Source: DASQFD01 sp035633255 (GTDB lineage Bacteria > Actinomycetota > Actinomycetes > Actinomycetales > Dermatophilaceae). From it: a stretch of 64,000 bases of DNA. Of this stretch, positions 33,317-43,801 are shown piece after piece; within the stretch, counting starts at the first letter, position 1; every line of letters starts with the position of its first letter. A program made the position numbers and the translations under genes. The stretch covers positions 1 through 64,000 of the forward strand of contig DASQFD010000019.1 of assembly GCA_035633255.1 (NCBI GenBank), given 5' to 3'. A model generated the notes under the pieces. That model worked only from the letters and a program-made list of their open reading frames with translations. It did no database searches and had not been told where the DNA came from.

Positions 33317-34707
33317 CAGGGCAGGGTATGCCGTGTGCCCGCCTCGGCGGCCGGCGCACCCAGCCGGGCGAGGAGCACGGCCTGGGCGACGCACACCCGC
33401 TCGAAGTCGGCGAGGTGGAGCGACTCGTCGGCGCCGTGCGCCCGGGTGTCCGGGTCCTCCACGCCGGTGACCAGGATCGCGGCGTCGGGGAAGGTCTGCG
33501 CGAACGCCGCCACGAACGGGATCGACCCGCCCACGCCGATGTCGACCGGCGGCACGCCCCACGCGTCGGCGAAGGCGGCCCGCGCGGCGTCGGCGACCGG
33601 GCCGGTCGCGTCCGCGGCGAAGCCGGCCCCGGAGTCGTCGAGAGCCACCTCGACGCGCGCACCCCACGGCGCGTGCCCGAGCAGGTGTCCCTCGAGCAGC
33701 CGGAAGGCGTCGGCGGGGTCCTCGCCGGGGGCGATCCGCATCGACACCTTGGCCGACGCCGTGGGCACGAGCGTGTTCGACGCGGTGGCGACGGACGGCG
33801 CGTCGATGCCGATGGTCGTCAGCGATGGCTTGGCCCAGAGCCGGGCCAGCAGGGAGCCGGTGCCGATCGGCGAGACCTCGTCCAGCAGCCCCGACTCCGC
33901 GCGCAGCCTCGCCTCGTCGTAGTCGAGGTCGGCCGCCTCCCCCGCCTGCAGGCCCGCCACGGCCACGTCCCCGGCGTCGTCGTGCAGCGAGGCGAGCAGC
34001 CGGACCAGCGCCGTGAGGGCGTCCGGCACCGCGCCCCCGAACATCCCGGAGTGGATACCGTGGTCCAGCGTGGAGACCGTCACCACCACGCGCACCAGGC
34101 CGCGCAGGGTCGTGGTCAGGGCCGGCTCTCCCACCGCCCAGTTGGTGCTGTCCGCGAGGACGATCACGTCGGCGCGCAGCCGGTCGCCGTGCCGGGCCAG
34201 GACGGTCGGCAGGCTCTCGGACCCGATCTCCTCCTCACCCTCGACGAACACGGTCACCCCCACCGGAAGGGCACCGGCGTGGGCCCGCAGCGCGGCGACG
34301 TGGGCGAGGATGCCGGCCTTGTCATCGGCGGCTCCACGACCGTAGAGCCGGCCGCCGCGCTCGGTCGGCTCGAACGGCGGGCTCCCCCAGTCCGCCGCGT
34401 CGCCCGGCGGCTGCACGTCGTGATGCGCGTAGAGCAGCACCGTGGGGGCGCCGTCGGGCCCGTCGACGTGCCCGATCACGGCCGGCCGGCCGCCCTCGCG
34501 CACGACCTCGACGTCGAGCCCCTCGGCCCGCAGCAGCGCGGCCGTGGCCGCCGCGGACTCCTCGACGTGGGCCTGGTCGAACGCGTCGAGCGAGACGCTC
34601 GGGATGCGGGTCAGTGCCTCCAGGTCGGCGCGGACGGCGGGCATGAGGTCGGCGACGCGGGCGCGCAGGACCTCCACGGGGATCCGGTCGGCGGGGATGC
34701 TGCTCAT
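33316..34707 (-). CDS. M20-family metallopeptidase (dipeptidase-like)
   Basis: 463 residues from ATG 34707, with TAGGGT seven bases upstream (leaderless). The di-zinc site is clear: LLYAHHDVQPPGD (first His/Asp), GRGAADDKAGILAHVAAL (bridging Asp), VFVEGEEEIGSESL (catalytic Glu and zinc Glu), and the C-terminal HGADESLHLADFERV. The dimerisation domain lies between. M20 enzymes of this type hydrolyse dipeptides or N-acylated amino acids in the cytoplasm. Coupled to the downstream GST-like gene. Confidence 0.9.
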   Translation of the reverse strand: MSSIPADRIPVEVLRARVADLMPAVRADLEALTRIPSVSLDAFDQAHVEESAAATAALLRAEGLDVEVVREGGRPAVIGHVDGPDGAPTVLLYAHHDVQPPGDAADWGSPPFEPTERGGRLYGRGAADDKAGILAHVAALRAHAGALPVGVTVFVEGEEEIGSESLPTVLARHGDRLRADVIVLADSTNWAVGEPALTTTLRGLVRVVVTVSTLDHGIHSGMFGGAVPDALTALVRLLASLHDDAGDVAVAGLQAGEAADLDYDEARLRAESGLLDEVSPIGTGSLLARLWAKPSLTTIGIDAPSVATASNTLVPTASAKVSMRIAPGEDPADAFRLLEGHLLGHAPWGARVEVALDDSGAGFAADATGPVADAARAAFADAWGVPPVDIGVGGSIPFVAAFAQTFPDAAILVTGVEDPDTRAHGADESLHLADFERVCVAQAVLLARLGAPAAEAGTRHTLP

Positions 34708-34714
34708 CCGCCCG

Positions 34715-34720
34715 ACCCTA
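34715..34720 (-). promoter_or_regulatory. -10 element TAGGGT, leaderless M20 peptidase
   Basis: TAGGGT in minus-strand sense ends seven bases before the ATG at 34707. Confidence 0.5.
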
Positions 34721-34792
34721 CCGACCCCGGACCCCGAGGGCGCCGGAGCGGGCACCCGGCCGGCGGCGGACCGGGCACCCGGCGGGACGGCA

Positions 34793-34798
34793 TACCAT
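34793..34798 (+). promoter_or_regulatory. -10 element TACCAT, leaderless DUF3043 gene
   Basis: TACCAT ends six bases before the GTG at 34805 and starts inside a CGGCATAC motif copy, exactly as at nadA. Confidence 0.55.
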
Positions 34799-34804
34799 GG
34801 CGGG

Positions 34805-35386
34805 GTGTTCGGACGGACGAAGACCACCGACGAGGAGCTTGCGGCTGCGGCCCTGCACCCGGCGCGCGAGGGCGCGAAGAACCGCCCGACGCCCAAGCGG
34901 CGCGACCAGGAGGCGGCGCGCAAGCAGCCGCTCGTCGTCTCCGACCGCAAGCGCGCCAAGGAGCTCGACCGGCAGCGCCGGCGGCAGGAGCTCGCCAAGC
35001 AGCGGCAGGCCATGCTCACCGGTGACGAGTCCAACCTCCCCTCGCGCGACCGTGGGCCGGTGCGCCGCTACCTGCGCGACTACGTCGACGCGCGCTGGAG
35101 CCTGGGCGAGTTCATGCTGCCCGCGATGGTGCTCGTGCTGGCGCTCTCCTTCGTGCGGCTGCCGTGGGCGATGCTGCTCGTGTTCGTCATCGTCTACGGC
35201 CTGATCATCTTCGCCGTGCTGGACGCGGTGCTCATGTGGCGGCGGGTGAAGAAGCAGGTGGTGACGAAGTACGGCGCCGCCGCGGTGCCCTCCGGCAGTG
35301 CCGTGTATGCCGTCATGCGCGTCTTCCAGATGCGGCGCCTGCGGATGCCCCGTCCCGTCGTGCCGCGGGGGCAGTACCCCTCCTGA
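34805..35386 (+). CDS. DUF3043 membrane protein
   Basis: 193 residues. The first 110 are highly charged (Arg, Lys, Gln rich; KRRDQEAARKQPLVVSDRKRAKELDRQRRRQEL). Two transmembrane helices follow (FMLPAMVLVLALSFVRL and AMLLVFVIVYGLIIFAVLDAVLMW), then a basic tail. This matches the DUF3043 family of actinobacteria, function unknown; the helix-rich N-terminus may bind nucleic acid or ribosomes. Single gene, divergent from the M20 operon. Confidence 0.82.
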   Translation: MFGRTKTTDEELAAAALHPAREGAKNRPTPKRRDQEAARKQPLVVSDRKRAKELDRQRRRQELAKQRQAMLTGDESNLPSRDRGPVRRYLRDYVDARWSLGEFMLPAMVLVLALSFVRLPWAMLLVFVIVYGLIIFAVLDAVLMWRRVKKQVVTKYGAAAVPSGSAVYAVMRVFQMRRLRMPRPVVPRGQYPS

Positions 35387-35466
35387 GGACCGCAACGGGG
35401 GCGAGGACGGCGAGGACCGCTGGACTGCGCGACCCGCTGGACCGCGCGACCCGCTGTCCGGCTGAC

Positions 35467-35682
35467 TCAGCCGCCCGGCTCCAGGCTCATCGGGCCGTAG
35501 ACCCGCTCGCCGTCCCGGTGGAGGATCACCCCGGCGACGCCGGCCTCCGCCAGCTCGCGCCAGACCTCGCCGAACCAGTTCTCGGCGTCGGACTGGGTCG
35601 GGAAGTCCTGCGTGCTCGGCAGCTCCCCCGTCATCGGCGCGCCGTCGGCGTCCTCGTAGGTCCAGGTCCATGCCTCGCTCAT
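35467..35682 (-). CDS. small conserved hypothetical protein
   Basis: 71 residues (ATG 35682). Acidic and aromatic: MSEAWTWTYEDADG, then FPTQSDAENWFGEVWRELAEAGVAGVILHRDGERVYGPMSL. The same short pattern occurs widely in actinobacteria without assigned function. Its stop lies in a perfect inverted repeat CGGCTGA-C-TCAGCCG (35462-35476), a possible terminator. Confidence 0.7.
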   Translation of the reverse strand: MSEAWTWTYEDADGAPMTGELPSTQDFPTQSDAENWFGEVWRELAEAGVAGVILHRDGERVYGPMSLEPGG

Positions 35683-35732
35683 GCCGCCACGATAGCGACG
35701 GGCGGCAGGCCGGGAGGCTCGAGCCGTCGGAC

Positions 35733-36836
35733 TCAGTCGCCCCGCACGCCCGGGGTGACGAAGGGCGGGGTGGTGACCGTCGCCGGCACGTCCCGCCCAC
35801 GGACGTCGACGACGACCTCGTCGCCCACGGCGACCGAGCGGTCGAGCAGGGCCAGCGCGATCCCGGACCGCAGCGTCGGTGAGAACGTGCCCGACGTCAC
35901 CCGGCCGACCGGCCCGCCGGCCGCCGTGCGGACCTGGCAGCCGGCCCGGGGGATCCCGCGCCCGCTGACGAGCAGACCGCGGCTGAGCGGCCCGGCCTTC
36001 GCGGCCCGCTGCGCCGTGAGCGCCTCCTTGCCCCAGAAGCTCTCCTTGTCCCAGCCGACCGCCCAGGCGGCCCGGGCCATCACCGGGGTGATGTCGAGCG
36101 CGAGGTCGTTGCCGTGCAGGGGGTAGCCCATCTCGGTGCGCAGGGTGTCCCTGGCGCCCAGGGCGCACGGCAGGCCGCCCTCCGTCCGGACCGCCGCGAG
36201 CAGGGCGTCCCAGACCCCCCCGGTGTCCTCCCAGGACGGCACCACCTCATAGCCCCGCTCACCGGTGTAGCCGGAGCGGAGCACGAGCAGCGGCTTCCCC
36301 TGCCAGCGCGCCTCGACGAACGACATGTACGGGTGGTCCGCGGGAAGGCCGAGCGCCCGCAGCACGGCGTCGCTGCGCGGGCCCTGCACCGCGAGGACCC
36401 CGTGCCGCTCGTGCTCGTCGACCACCTCGACACCGTTCGGGGCCGCCGCTCGCAGCAGGTCGACCACCGTCGCCGTGTTGGCGGCGTTCGGCACGAGCAG
36501 GACGTCCTCGTCGGAGCGCACGTAGGCGATGAGGTCGTCCACGACGCCACCCTCGTCGGTGCAGCACAGGGTGTACTGCGCGCGGCCCGGGCCGATGCGG
36601 CGCAGGTCGGCGGTCAGGCAGGCGTTGAGGAAGTCCACCGCCCCCGGCCCGGCGACCCGGGCCTTGCCCAGGTGGGAGACGTCGAAGAGGCCGACCCGCT
36701 CCCGCACCGAGGTGTGCTCGGCCACCACGCCACCGCCGGCGTACTCGATCGGCATCTCCCAGCCGCCGAAGTCGGCGAGCCTCGCGCCGAGCTCGACGTG
36801 GCGGTCGTGCAGGGGTGAGCGCCGAAGGTCCGCCAT
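35733..36836 (-). CDS. gcvT: aminomethyltransferase, glycine cleavage T protein
   Basis: 367 residues from ATG 36836 (TAGCGT seven bases upstream, leaderless). Motifs: [26 protein letters not shown] at the N-terminus, [34 protein letters not shown], and [28 protein letters not shown]; the C-terminal barrel ends [19 protein letters not shown]. It transfers the methylene group from the lipoylated H protein to tetrahydrofolate. The lipoate needed by H protein is made by LipB/LipA further along. Counterpart of Rv2211c; gcvH and gcvP are not nearby. Confidence 0.95.
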   Translation of the reverse strand: MADLRRSPLHDRHVELGARLADFGGWEMPIEYAGGGVVAEHTSVRERVGLFDVSHLGKARVAGPGAVDFLNACLTADLRRIGPGRAQYTLCCTDEGGVVDDLIAYVRSDEDVLLVPNAANTATVVDLLRAAAPNGVEVVDEHERHGVLAVQGPRSDAVLRALGLPADHPYMSFVEARWQGKPLLVLRSGYTGERGYEVVPSWEDTGGVWDALLAAVRTEGGLPCALGARDTLRTEMGYPLHGNDLALDITPVMARAAWAVGWDKESFWGKEALTAQRAAKAGPLSRGLLVSGRGIPRAGCQVRTAAGGPVGRVTSGTFSPTLRSGIALALLDRSVAVGDEVVVDVRGRDVPATVTTPPFVTPGVRGD

Positions 36837-36843
36837 GCACGGC

Positions 36844-36849
36844 ACGCTA
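36844..36849 (-). promoter_or_regulatory. -10 element TAGCGT, leaderless gcvT
   Basis: TAGCGT in minus-strand sense ends seven bases before the ATG at 36836. Confidence 0.5.
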
Positions 36850-36945
36850 CCCGCGCAGGAGGCAGGGCGGCGGCGCGGTGGGTAGGGTGCCGATGACCGC
36901 CCTGGACGCCGGTCCACCACTCCTCCCGACCCCCGGAGATGCCCC

Positions 36946-38445
36946 GTGACGAGCCTGACCCCGACCACCCGCGACCCCGGCTCCCTCGACGTCGACGCCC
37001 TCGTGCTCGGCACCGTGGGCACCGCTGACGGTGCCGCCCTGGCGCCGGGCCACCGGCTCGGCGCCGCGGCCGTCGAGCACCTGGCGCTGGTGCTCGCCGA
37101 CCTCGGCTCGAGCGGCGAGGCCGACGAGGTAACCAGGGTCGTCGCGGTGCCCGGTGTCACGGCACGAGTGGTCGTCCTCACCGGCCTCGGGGACGCTGGC
37201 TCTCTCGGCCCGGACGCCGTCCGGGAGGCGGCCGCCGCCGGCACCCGTGCCGTCGCCACGAAGGACACGGTGGCGGTGGCACTGCCCGCGGGTGACCTCA
37301 CCTCCGTGGCCGCCGTCGCGGAGGGCGCGTATGCCGGGTGCTACCGCTACGTCAAGGCCTCCGGTCGCGCGCGGGCGGACGCCGAGCAGTCGGGCGGCCC
37401 GGCCGTCACGGTGGTCTCGGGTGCCGGCGACGGCGCCGACGTCACGCGGGCGGTGGAGCGGGCCGCCGTGCTGGGTGCCGCGCGCGACCTCGCCCGCGAC
37501 CTGGTGAACACCCCGCCGAACCTGCTCCACCCGCAGTCCTTCGTGGACCGGGTCCGCGAGGCCGTGCACGCCTCGAGCGGCAAGGTCACCATCGACGTCC
37601 TCGACGAGGGGGCCCTGGCCGACGGCGGCTTCGGCGGGATCGTCGGCGTCGGGCAGGGGTCGGCGAACCCGCCCCGGATCCTCACCATGACCTACGCCCC
37701 CCGCCGCGCCCGCGGCAGCGTGGCGCTGGTCGGCAAGGGCATCACCTTCGACTCCGGCGGCCTGTGCATCAAGCCCGCGGCCTCGATGCTGACGATGAAG
37801 TCGGACATGGCCGGTGCGGCCGCCGTCGCGGCGACCGTCCTCGCCGCCGCGGAGCTGGGCGGGCCGGTGGCCGTCCGGGGGTACCTGTGCCTGGCCGAGA
37901 ACATGCCCAGCGGCACGGCGCAGCGCCCCGGTGACGTGGTGACGATGCGGGACGGCACCACCGTGGAGATCCTCGACACGGACGCGGAGGGCCGGATGGT
38001 CCTCGGTGACGGACTCTGCCTGGCGCTGGAGCAGTCCCCGGACGTCGTCGTCGACATCGCCACCCTCACCGGCGCGCAGATGGTCGCCCTGGGTCCGTCG
38101 GTCGCCGGCGTGATGGCCAACGGCGAGGAGATGCGGACCCGGGTCGTGGAGGCCGCCACGACGGCGGGCGAGCCCGCCTGGCCCATGCCCCTGCCGCCCG
38201 AGCTGCGGGCAGGCCTGGACTCCGCCGTCGCGGACATCGCGCACAAGGGGGACCGCTGGGGCGGCATGCTGACCGCCGGGCTGTTCCTCGCCACCTTCGT
38301 CCCCGACGAGGTGCCGTGGGCGCACATCGACATCGCCGGTCCGTCGTTCAACGAGAAGTCCCCCCACGGCTCGGTGCCCAAGGGCGGCACCGGCTACGGC
38401 GTGGCGACCCTGCTCGCGCTGGTCGAGCGCCACGCGGGCGACTGA
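36946..38445 (+). CDS. pepA: leucyl aminopeptidase (M17)
   Basis: 499 residues, GTG start with GGAG about seven bases upstream. The M17 catalytic domain has [17 protein letters not shown] (Lys and Asp metal ligands), [11 protein letters not shown], and [17 protein letters not shown], where the family consensus NTDAEGR has D for the first N. The N-terminal macro-like domain (residues 10-170) is present. Hexameric cytoplasmic enzyme releasing N-terminal residues. Counterpart of Rv2213 (pepB). Convergent with the DUF5302 gene nine bases away. Confidence 0.94.
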   Translation: MTSLTPTTRDPGSLDVDALVLGTVGTADGAALAPGHRLGAAAVEHLALVLADLGSSGEADEVTRVVAVPGVTARVVVLTGLGDAGSLGPDAVREAAAAGTRAVATKDTVAVALPAGDLTSVAAVAEGAYAGCYRYVKASGRARADAEQSGGPAVTVVSGAGDGADVTRAVERAAVLGAARDLARDLVNTPPNLLHPQSFVDRVREAVHASSGKVTIDVLDEGALADGGFGGIVGVGQGSANPPRILTMTYAPRRARGSVALVGKGITFDSGGLCIKPAASMLTMKSDMAGAAAVAATVLAAAELGGPVAVRGYLCLAENMPSGTAQRPGDVVTMRDGTTVEILDTDAEGRMVLGDGLCLALEQSPDVVVDIATLTGAQMVALGPSVAGVMANGEEMRTRVVEAATTAGEPAWPMPLPPELRAGLDSAVADIAHKGDRWGGMLTAGLFLATFVPDEVPWAHIDIAGPSFNEKSPHGSVPKGGTGYGVATLLALVERHAGD

Positions 38446-38454
38446 GCGGGTCGG

Positions 38455-38646
38455 TCAGCCGCCGCTCTTGCGACGGAACATCCGCTGCCCCGCGGACGGC
38501 CCGTGACCGCCCTCGGCGACGCGTGAGCCGCCCTCCGGCCCGGACACGTCCGCTCCGCCGTGGGCGTGCTTGCGCTCCAGGGCCGCGCGGAACTTCTCCT
38601 TGACCTGCTCGCTCGCGGGCTGGTGGCTGCCCTTGGACCCGGACAT
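38455..38646 (-). CDS. DUF5302-like small protein
   Basis: 63 residues, highly charged: VKEKFRAALERKHAHGGADVSGPEGGSRVAEGGHGPSAGQRMFRRKSGG. The EQVKEKFRAALERK helix and the QRMFRRKSG C-terminus match a small actinobacterial family of unknown function. ATG 38646 is preceded by AAGGAGCC. Probably cytoplasmic and partly disordered. Confidence 0.72.
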   Translation of the reverse strand: MSGSKGSHQPASEQVKEKFRAALERKHAHGGADVSGPEGGSRVAEGGHGPSAGQRMFRRKSGG

Positions 38647-38701
38647 CGGTGGCTCCTTCGTCGTGGCGGACGCCCAGCCTGTCACGGCCGGACCGCCTCG
38701 G

Positions 38702-39034
38702 TCATCGCGCGCGACGGCGTTGCCGGGAGTTCCACTCACGCATCCGGCTGGGATAGCCGGTCTGGTTGACGTCGTAGGTGGGCACCCCCAGGCCCCGCGC
38801 CAGCTCGAAGGCCTGCGGGCGACCGGGCACGGCGCGGCGGGTCCACTCGCCGTCGTGGGCGATGAGCACCACGGTCGTCGACGTGACGTGGGTGGCCGGC
38901 TCGACGTACGCCTCCACGCCACGACGGCTCGCCGCGAAGTCGGCCAGGTGCGCCCGCACCGCCGCGAGGTCCACCGCCGGGGGCTCCCCACGGCCGCCGG
39001 CGTCCTTGGCACGCCGACGTGACCACCACGACAT
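38702..39034 (-). CDS. conserved hypothetical protein, oxidoreductase-annotated family
   Basis: 110 residues from ATG 39034. A basic start (SWWSRRRAKD) is followed by a compact alpha/beta region: VRAHLADFAASRRGVEAYVEPATHVTSTTVVLIAHDGEWTRRAVPGRPQAFELARGLGVPTYDVNQTGYPSRMREWN. Such proteins lie beside lpd/sucB in many actinobacteria. Function unknown. The frame is open much further upstream but only as antisense to lpd and sucB. Confidence 0.72.
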   Translation of the reverse strand: MSWWSRRRAKDAGGRGEPPAVDLAAVRAHLADFAASRRGVEAYVEPATHVTSTTVVLIAHDGEWTRRAVPGRPQAFELARGLGVPTYDVNQTGYPSRMREWNSRQRRRAR

Positions 39035-39238
39035 GGGACCCACCCTAGGGCGCGAGTCTGGGAGTGCGCCGGATGCGGTGCCCTCCGCGCGTCCGCGTCC
39101 CACAGGGAGCCCCGACGCCGAGAGCCGCACCGGGGGGTCATCGGTGACAGGATGCTCAGCACCCGCGCCGCCGCACCTCCACGGCAGCCGCCGCCGCCGT
39201 CCTCGACCGGGGCGCCCGACACGAGAGGGACCCGCCCG

Positions 39239-40624
39239 ATGCCGGCCAGCGCGGACGCCCCGACCCACGACCTCCTCGTCCTCGGCGCGGGCAGCGGTGG
39301 CTACGCGTGCGCGTTGCGCGCCGCGCAGCTCGGGATGTCGGTCGCCCTGGTGGAGCGGGACCTCGTCGGCGGCACCTGCCTGCACCGTGGGTGCATCCCC
39401 ACCAAGGCGCTGCTGCACGCCGCGGAGGTGGCGGACGCCGCGCGCGACGGTCACCGGTTCGGCGTGCGTACCGTCCTGGAGGCGGTCGACATGCCGGCGG
39501 TCACGGCATACAAGGACTCGGTGGTCTCCCGGCTGCACCGGGGGCTGGAGGGCCTGGTCACCCAGCGGGGCGTCGAGGTCGTGCGCGGGGACGGGCGGCT
39601 CGTCGACGCGGGCACGGTGGCCGTGGGCGGGCGCACGCTGTCCGCGCCGTCGGTCGTCCTGGCCACCGGGTCGGTGGCACGCACCCTGCCGGGTGTCCCG
39701 CTCGGGCGCCGCGTCGTCACCAGCGACGGGGCGCTCGCCCTCGACGAGGTGCCGGGCCGGGTCGTGGTCCTCGGCGGCGGGGTGATCGGGGTCGAGTTCG
39801 CGTCGATCTTCCGCTCCTTCGGTGCCGACGTCACCGTGCTCGAGGCGCTGCCCCGCCTGCTGCCCGGCGAGGACGCGGCGGTCAGCGCCCAGCTGCAGCG
39901 GGCCTACCGGCGGCGCGGCATCACCGTCCGCACCGGGGCCCGGGTCGCCGGAGTGGTCGAGGACGAGCACGGCGTGCGCGTCGACGTCGACGGTGGGACG
40001 ACGTTGGAGGCGGACCTGCTGCTCGTCGCCGTGGGTCGGGGGCCGGCGAGCGCCGGGCTGGGGTTCGGGGAGGCCGGGGTCTCGCTCGACGAGGGCGGCT
40101 TCGTCGTCACCGACGACCGGTGCCGCACCACGCTCGAGGGGGTGCGCGCGGTGGGCGACCTCGTGCGAGGCGTGCAGCTCGCGCACCGCGGCTTCGCGCA
40201 CGGGATCTTCGTCGCGGAGGACCTCGCCGGGCTCGACCCCGCACCGGTGGACGAGTCGGTGATCCCCCGGGTGACCTACTCCGACCCCGAGGTGGCCTCC
40301 GTCGGGCTGACCGAGGAGCAGGCCCGGGAGCGCTTCGGTGAGGTGGCGACGGCGCAGTACGGCCTCGGGGGCAACGGTCGCTCGCTGATCCTGGGGACCT
40401 CGGGCTTCGTCAAGCTGGTGCGCCGTGTCGACGGGCCGGTGGTCGGCGTGCACATGGTCGGGGCGCGCATGAGCGAGCAGGCCGGCGAGGCGCAGCTCGT
40501 CGTCGGCTGGGAGGCCTTCCCCGAGGACGTCGCGCCGTTCCTCCACGCGCACCCGACGCAGAACGAGGCGCTCGGCGAGGCGCAGCTCGCACTGGCCGGC
40601 AAACCGCTCCACTCCCACGACTGA
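39239..40624 (+). CDS. lpd: dihydrolipoyl dehydrogenase (E3)
   Basis: 461 residues from ATG 39239. FAD site [21 protein letters not shown], redox disulfide [23 protein letters not shown] site [21 protein letters not shown], second FAD site GVRAVGDLV, and the C-terminal catalytic His-Glu pair [13 protein letters not shown]. Reoxidises the lipoyl arms of 2-oxoacid dehydrogenases and of GcvH. It precedes sucB by 50 bases. An upstream in-frame ATG at 39152 is rejected because the extra 29 residues are low-complexity. Confidence 0.96.
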   Translation: MPASADAPTHDLLVLGAGSGGYACALRAAQLGMSVALVERDLVGGTCLHRGCIPTKALLHAAEVADAARDGHRFGVRTVLEAVDMPAVTAYKDSVVSRLHRGLEGLVTQRGVEVVRGDGRLVDAGTVAVGGRTLSAPSVVLATGSVARTLPGVPLGRRVVTSDGALALDEVPGRVVVLGGGVIGVEFASIFRSFGADVTVLEALPRLLPGEDAAVSAQLQRAYRRRGITVRTGARVAGVVEDEHGVRVDVDGGTTLEADLLLVAVGRGPASAGLGFGEAGVSLDEGGFVVTDDRCRTTLEGVRAVGDLVRGVQLAHRGFAHGIFVAEDLAGLDPAPVDESVIPRVTYSDPEVASVGLTEEQARERFGEVATAQYGLGGNGRSLILGTSGFVKLVRRVDGPVVGVHMVGARMSEQAGEAQLVVGWEAFPEDVAPFLHAHPTQNEALGEAQLALAGKPLHSHD

Positions 40625-40632
40625 CCCGCAAC

Positions 40633-40638
40633 TAGCAT
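40633..40638 (+). promoter_or_regulatory. -10 element TAGCAT upstream of sucB
   Basis: TAGCAT lies 36 bases before the ATG, followed by AAGGAG at 40658-40663; unlike many neighbours, sucB has a leader and a Shine-Dalgarno. Confidence 0.45.
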
Positions 40639-40673
40639 GGTCAGCGCTGCCCCGGACAAGGAGAGAACACCTC

Positions 40674-42827
40674 ATGGCTGAACGCGTGACCATGCCCGCG
40701 CTGGGTGAGTCCGTCACCGAGGGAACCGTCACGCGCTGGCTCAAGGGCCTCGGCGACCGCGTCGAGGTGGACGAGCCGCTGCTCGAGGTCTCGACCGACA
40801 AGGTGGACACCGAGATCCCGTCACCGGTGGCCGGAACCCTCCAGGAGATCCTGGTCCAGGAGGACGACACGGTGCCGGTCGGTGCCGACCTCGCCGTGAT
40901 CGGCGACGGCGCGGCCGGTGCGGGTGCCGGCGACGACGGGGAGCAGTCGGGCGGCTCGCAGGCGTCCTCCGGTGGGGAGGATGCCGCCGCCGAGACCGCC
41001 ACCGACACCAGCGACGGCGACCGCGTCGACTCGGCCGCCGACCGCGACGCGGTCGCGCACGCCGGTGACGAGGGCGGGCAGGAGCCGGCCCAGCCGCAGG
41101 ATCCCGCGGCCGCGCCGGCAGCGGCGCCCGCTGCGGCGGCGCCCGTAGAGCAGGCGCCCGCGGAGGGGCAGCAGCCGGAGGCCCCGGCCGCACCGACCGT
41201 CGGGAGCGGCGAGGCAGGGAGCAGCGGGGGCAGTGCAGGCGGGGGCGGGGGCACGACGGTGACCATGCCGGCACTCGGCGAGTCCGTCACGGAGGGCACC
41301 GTCACCCGGTGGCTGAAGGCGGTGGGCGAGGACGTCGCCGTGGACGAGCCGCTGCTGGAGGTCTCCACGGACAAGGTGGACACCGAGATCCCGTCCCCCG
41401 TGGCCGGCACCCTCACCTCGATCCTGGTCCAGGAGGACGAGACGGTGCCCGTAGGCGCCGACCTCGCGGTCGTCGGAGGTGCGGAGGGCGGCGGCGCCGA
41501 GCCCGCCGCCGAGGCACCCGCCGAGGCACCCGCCGCCGAGGCACCCGCCGGGGAGGCGCCTCAGGAGCAGGCCCCGCCGACCGGCGCGACGCCGCCGGCT
41601 CCCGAGCCGGCTCCCGACTCGTATGCCGGCGTGGCGCCCGAGACCGAGCAGGGCGGATCGCCGGGCGGGGACGCCGCCGAGCCGTCGGCCGGCCAGCCGA
41701 CGCAGGGGGACGTCGAGGTCCACGCCGAGGCGGCCGCGGAGGCCGACGAGGGTGACTCGACCCCGCCGGTCAGGCCGGCGGGCGGCGCGAGCACCGCACC
41801 CGGAGGCGGGACCACGTCCACGTCCACCTCGACGTCCACCTCGACGGCCCCCGGCCGCTCGGGCGGGGAGGAGGCACCGGCCGACGCATCGGCATACGTC
41901 ACCCCGCTGGTCCGCAAGCTGGCGGCCGACCAGGGCGTCGACCTCACGACGGTCACCGGGACGGGGGTGGGTGGACGGATCCGCAAGCAGGACGTCCTGG
42001 TCGCCGCCGAGGCGACCCGGAAGGCGGCTGAGCCGGAGCCGGCCGCCCCCTCCACGGCGCCGGCGGCGCCGGCTGCCGCGCCGAAGGCTCCCGCGGCCGA
42101 CGGCTCGGGGCTGCGGGGCACCACCGTGCCGATGTCCCGGCTGCGCAAGATGATCGCCCGGCGCATGGTCGAGTCGCTTCAGGTGTCCGCCCAGCTGACG
42201 ACGGTCGTCGAGGTCGACGTCACGAAGATCGCCCGCCTGCGCCAGCGCGCCAAGGGCGACTTCGAGCGGACCGAGGGCGTCAAGCTGTCGTTCCTGCCGT
42301 TCTTCACCCTGGCCGCGGTGGAGGCGCTCAAGACCCACCCCATGGTCAACGCGAGCATCGAGGGCGAGGAGGTGACCTACCACGGCGCCGAGCACGTCGG
42401 CATCGCGGTGGACACCCCCAAGGGCCTGATCGTCCCGGTGGTCAAGAACGCCGGTGACCTCGGGCTGGCCGGGCTGGCCCGCGGCATCGCCGACATCGCC
42501 GAGCGCACCCGCACCAACAAGATCATGCCGGACGACCTCGCCGGTGGCACCTTCACCATCACCAACACGGGGTCGCGGGGCGCGCTCTTCGACACCCCGA
42601 TCATCAACCAGCCGCAGGTGGCGATCCTCGGCACCGGCGCCGTCGTCAAGCGTCCGGTGGTCGTCAGCGACACCGAGGGCGGCGAGACGATCGCGATCCG
42701 GTCGATGGTCTACCTCGCGCTGTCCTACGACCACCGGATCGTCGACGGTGCGGACGCCGCACGCTTCCTCTCGGCGATGAAGGAGCGGCTGGAGGAGGGG
42801 GCGTTCGAGGCCTCCATGGGCCTGTGA
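40674..42827 (+). CDS. sucB: dihydrolipoamide acyltransferase (E2)
   Basis: 717 residues. Two lipoyl domains (about residues 3-78 and 197-272), each with [14 protein letters not shown]; long Ala/Pro/Glu linkers; a peripheral subunit-binding domain ([33 protein letters not shown], about residue 410); and the catalytic domain ending [16 protein letters not shown] with the His and Asp of CoA acyltransferases. The linker before the E3-binding domain has a Ser-Thr repeat coded by ACGTCC/ACCTCG hexamers (41816-41850). Counterpart of Rv2215 (DlaT), which serves pyruvate dehydrogenase, so the substrate could be 2-oxoglutarate or pyruvate. Confidence 0.94.
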   Translation: MAERVTMPALGESVTEGTVTRWLKGLGDRVEVDEPLLEVSTDKVDTEIPSPVAGTLQEILVQEDDTVPVGADLAVIGDGAAGAGAGDDGEQSGGSQASSGGEDAAAETATDTSDGDRVDSAADRDAVAHAGDEGGQEPAQPQDPAAAPAAAPAAAAPVEQAPAEGQQPEAPAAPTVGSGEAGSSGGSAGGGGGTTVTMPALGESVTEGTVTRWLKAVGEDVAVDEPLLEVSTDKVDTEIPSPVAGTLTSILVQEDETVPVGADLAVVGGAEGGGAEPAAEAPAEAPAAEAPAGEAPQEQAPPTGATPPAPEPAPDSYAGVAPETEQGGSPGGDAAEPSAGQPTQGDVEVHAEAAAEADEGDSTPPVRPAGGASTAPGGGTTSTSTSTSTSTAPGRSGGEEAPADASAYVTPLVRKLAADQGVDLTTVTGTGVGGRIRKQDVLVAAEATRKAAEPEPAAPSTAPAAPAAAPKAPAADGSGLRGTTVPMSRLRKMIARRMVESLQVSAQLTTVVEVDVTKIARLRQRAKGDFERTEGVKLSFLPFFTLAAVEALKTHPMVNASIEGEEVTYHGAEHVGIAVDTPKGLIVPVVKNAGDLGLAGLARGIADIAERTRTNKIMPDDLAGGTFTITNTGSRGALFDTPIINQPQVAILGTGAVVKRPVVVSDTEGGETIAIRSMVYLALSYDHRIVDGADAARFLSAMKERLEEGAFEASMGL

Positions 42828-42843
42828 CGGACGGCGAGCGCTG

Positions 42844-43767
42844 ATGGACGGCTCCCCCGGCGGGCGGCGCGTCGTCGTCGCCGGGGCCTCCGGGCTCATC
42901 GGCGGCGCCCTGTGCGCCCGGCTCGTCGAGCGCGGCGACAGCGTCGTGCGCCTGGTGCGCCGCCCGCCCGCCGGCCCCGGCGAGGTGCGCTGGGACCCCT
43001 CGACCCGCCGGCTGGACCCCCATGTCCTGGAGGGCACGGCCGCGGTGGTCAACCTCGCCGGGGCCGGTGTCGGCGACCGGCGATGGACCCCGTCGTACAA
43101 GACCGAGATCCTCACCTCCCGCACCGACACCACCCATGCCGTCGCGGCGGCGGTCGCGCAGTCCGGTGCCCCGGTGCGGCTGGTCAACGCCTCGGCCGTC
43201 GGCTTCTACGGGAGCCGCGGCGACGAGGAGCTGACCGAGGACAGCGGGATCGGGGACGGCTTCCTCGCCGAGGTGGTGCGGGCCTGGGAGGCCTCCACCG
43301 CGCCGGCGGTCGACGCCGGGGCCTCGGTCGCGCTCGCCCGCACCGGCCTCGTGCTCGCCGCCTCCGGAGGTGCGGCGGGCCGGCTGCTCACCGTGGCGCG
43401 GCTCGGGGTGGGCGGGCCGCTCGGGCGCGGCCGACAGTGGTGGCCGTGGATCACCCTGCAGGACGAGGTCCGGGCGCTGCTCCACCTCCTCGACGGCGAC
43501 CTCCGCGGCCCGGTCAACCTCACCGGACCCGAGCCGGCCCGCCAGAAGGACGTCGCCCGCGCGCTCGGCCGGGCGCTGGGCCGGCCGGCGGTGCTGCCGG
43601 CGCCGTCGCTCGCCCTCCGCGCGGTGCTCGGCGAGTTCGCCGGGGAAATCCTCGCGAGCCAGCGGGTGCTTCCCCAGCGGCTGCTCGCCGACGGCTTCCT
43701 CTTCGAGCAGCCGACCCTGGAGGCTGCCGTCGAGTGGCTGCTCGCCGACGCCCGCCGCGCTCCCTGA
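42844..43767 (+). CDS. TIGR01777 SDR-family epimerase-like protein (YfcH type)
   Basis: 307 residues, ATG 42844, 16 bases after sucB. NAD(P)-binding VVVAGASGLIGGALCARLVERG, VVNLAGAGVGDRRW, LVNASAVGFYG(S) in place of the YxxxK region, and the C-terminal DUF1731-type tail PSLALRAVLGEFAGEILASQRVLPQRLLADGFLFEQPTLEAAVEWLL. Counterpart of Rv2216. Substrate unknown; the family resembles epimerases and may act on nucleotide sugars. Same operon as sucB. Confidence 0.88.
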   Translation: MDGSPGGRRVVVAGASGLIGGALCARLVERGDSVVRLVRRPPAGPGEVRWDPSTRRLDPHVLEGTAAVVNLAGAGVGDRRWTPSYKTEILTSRTDTTHAVAAAVAQSGAPVRLVNASAVGFYGSRGDEELTEDSGIGDGFLAEVVRAWEASTAPAVDAGASVALARTGLVLAASGGAAGRLLTVARLGVGGPLGRGRQWWPWITLQDEVRALLHLLDGDLRGPVNLTGPEPARQKDVARALGRALGRPAVLPAPSLALRAVLGEFAGEILASQRVLPQRLLADGFLFEQPTLEAAVEWLLADARRAP

Positions 43768-43801
43768 CGGGCCAGCGGCGCGGGACGACCGGGGCGGGGC
43801 G

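Noticed and set aside
35467..36168. 233-residue minus-strand frame joining part of gcvT to the small protein
   Set aside because: The N-terminal part is an out-of-frame reading of gcvT; only the last 71 codons, from ATG 35682, look real.
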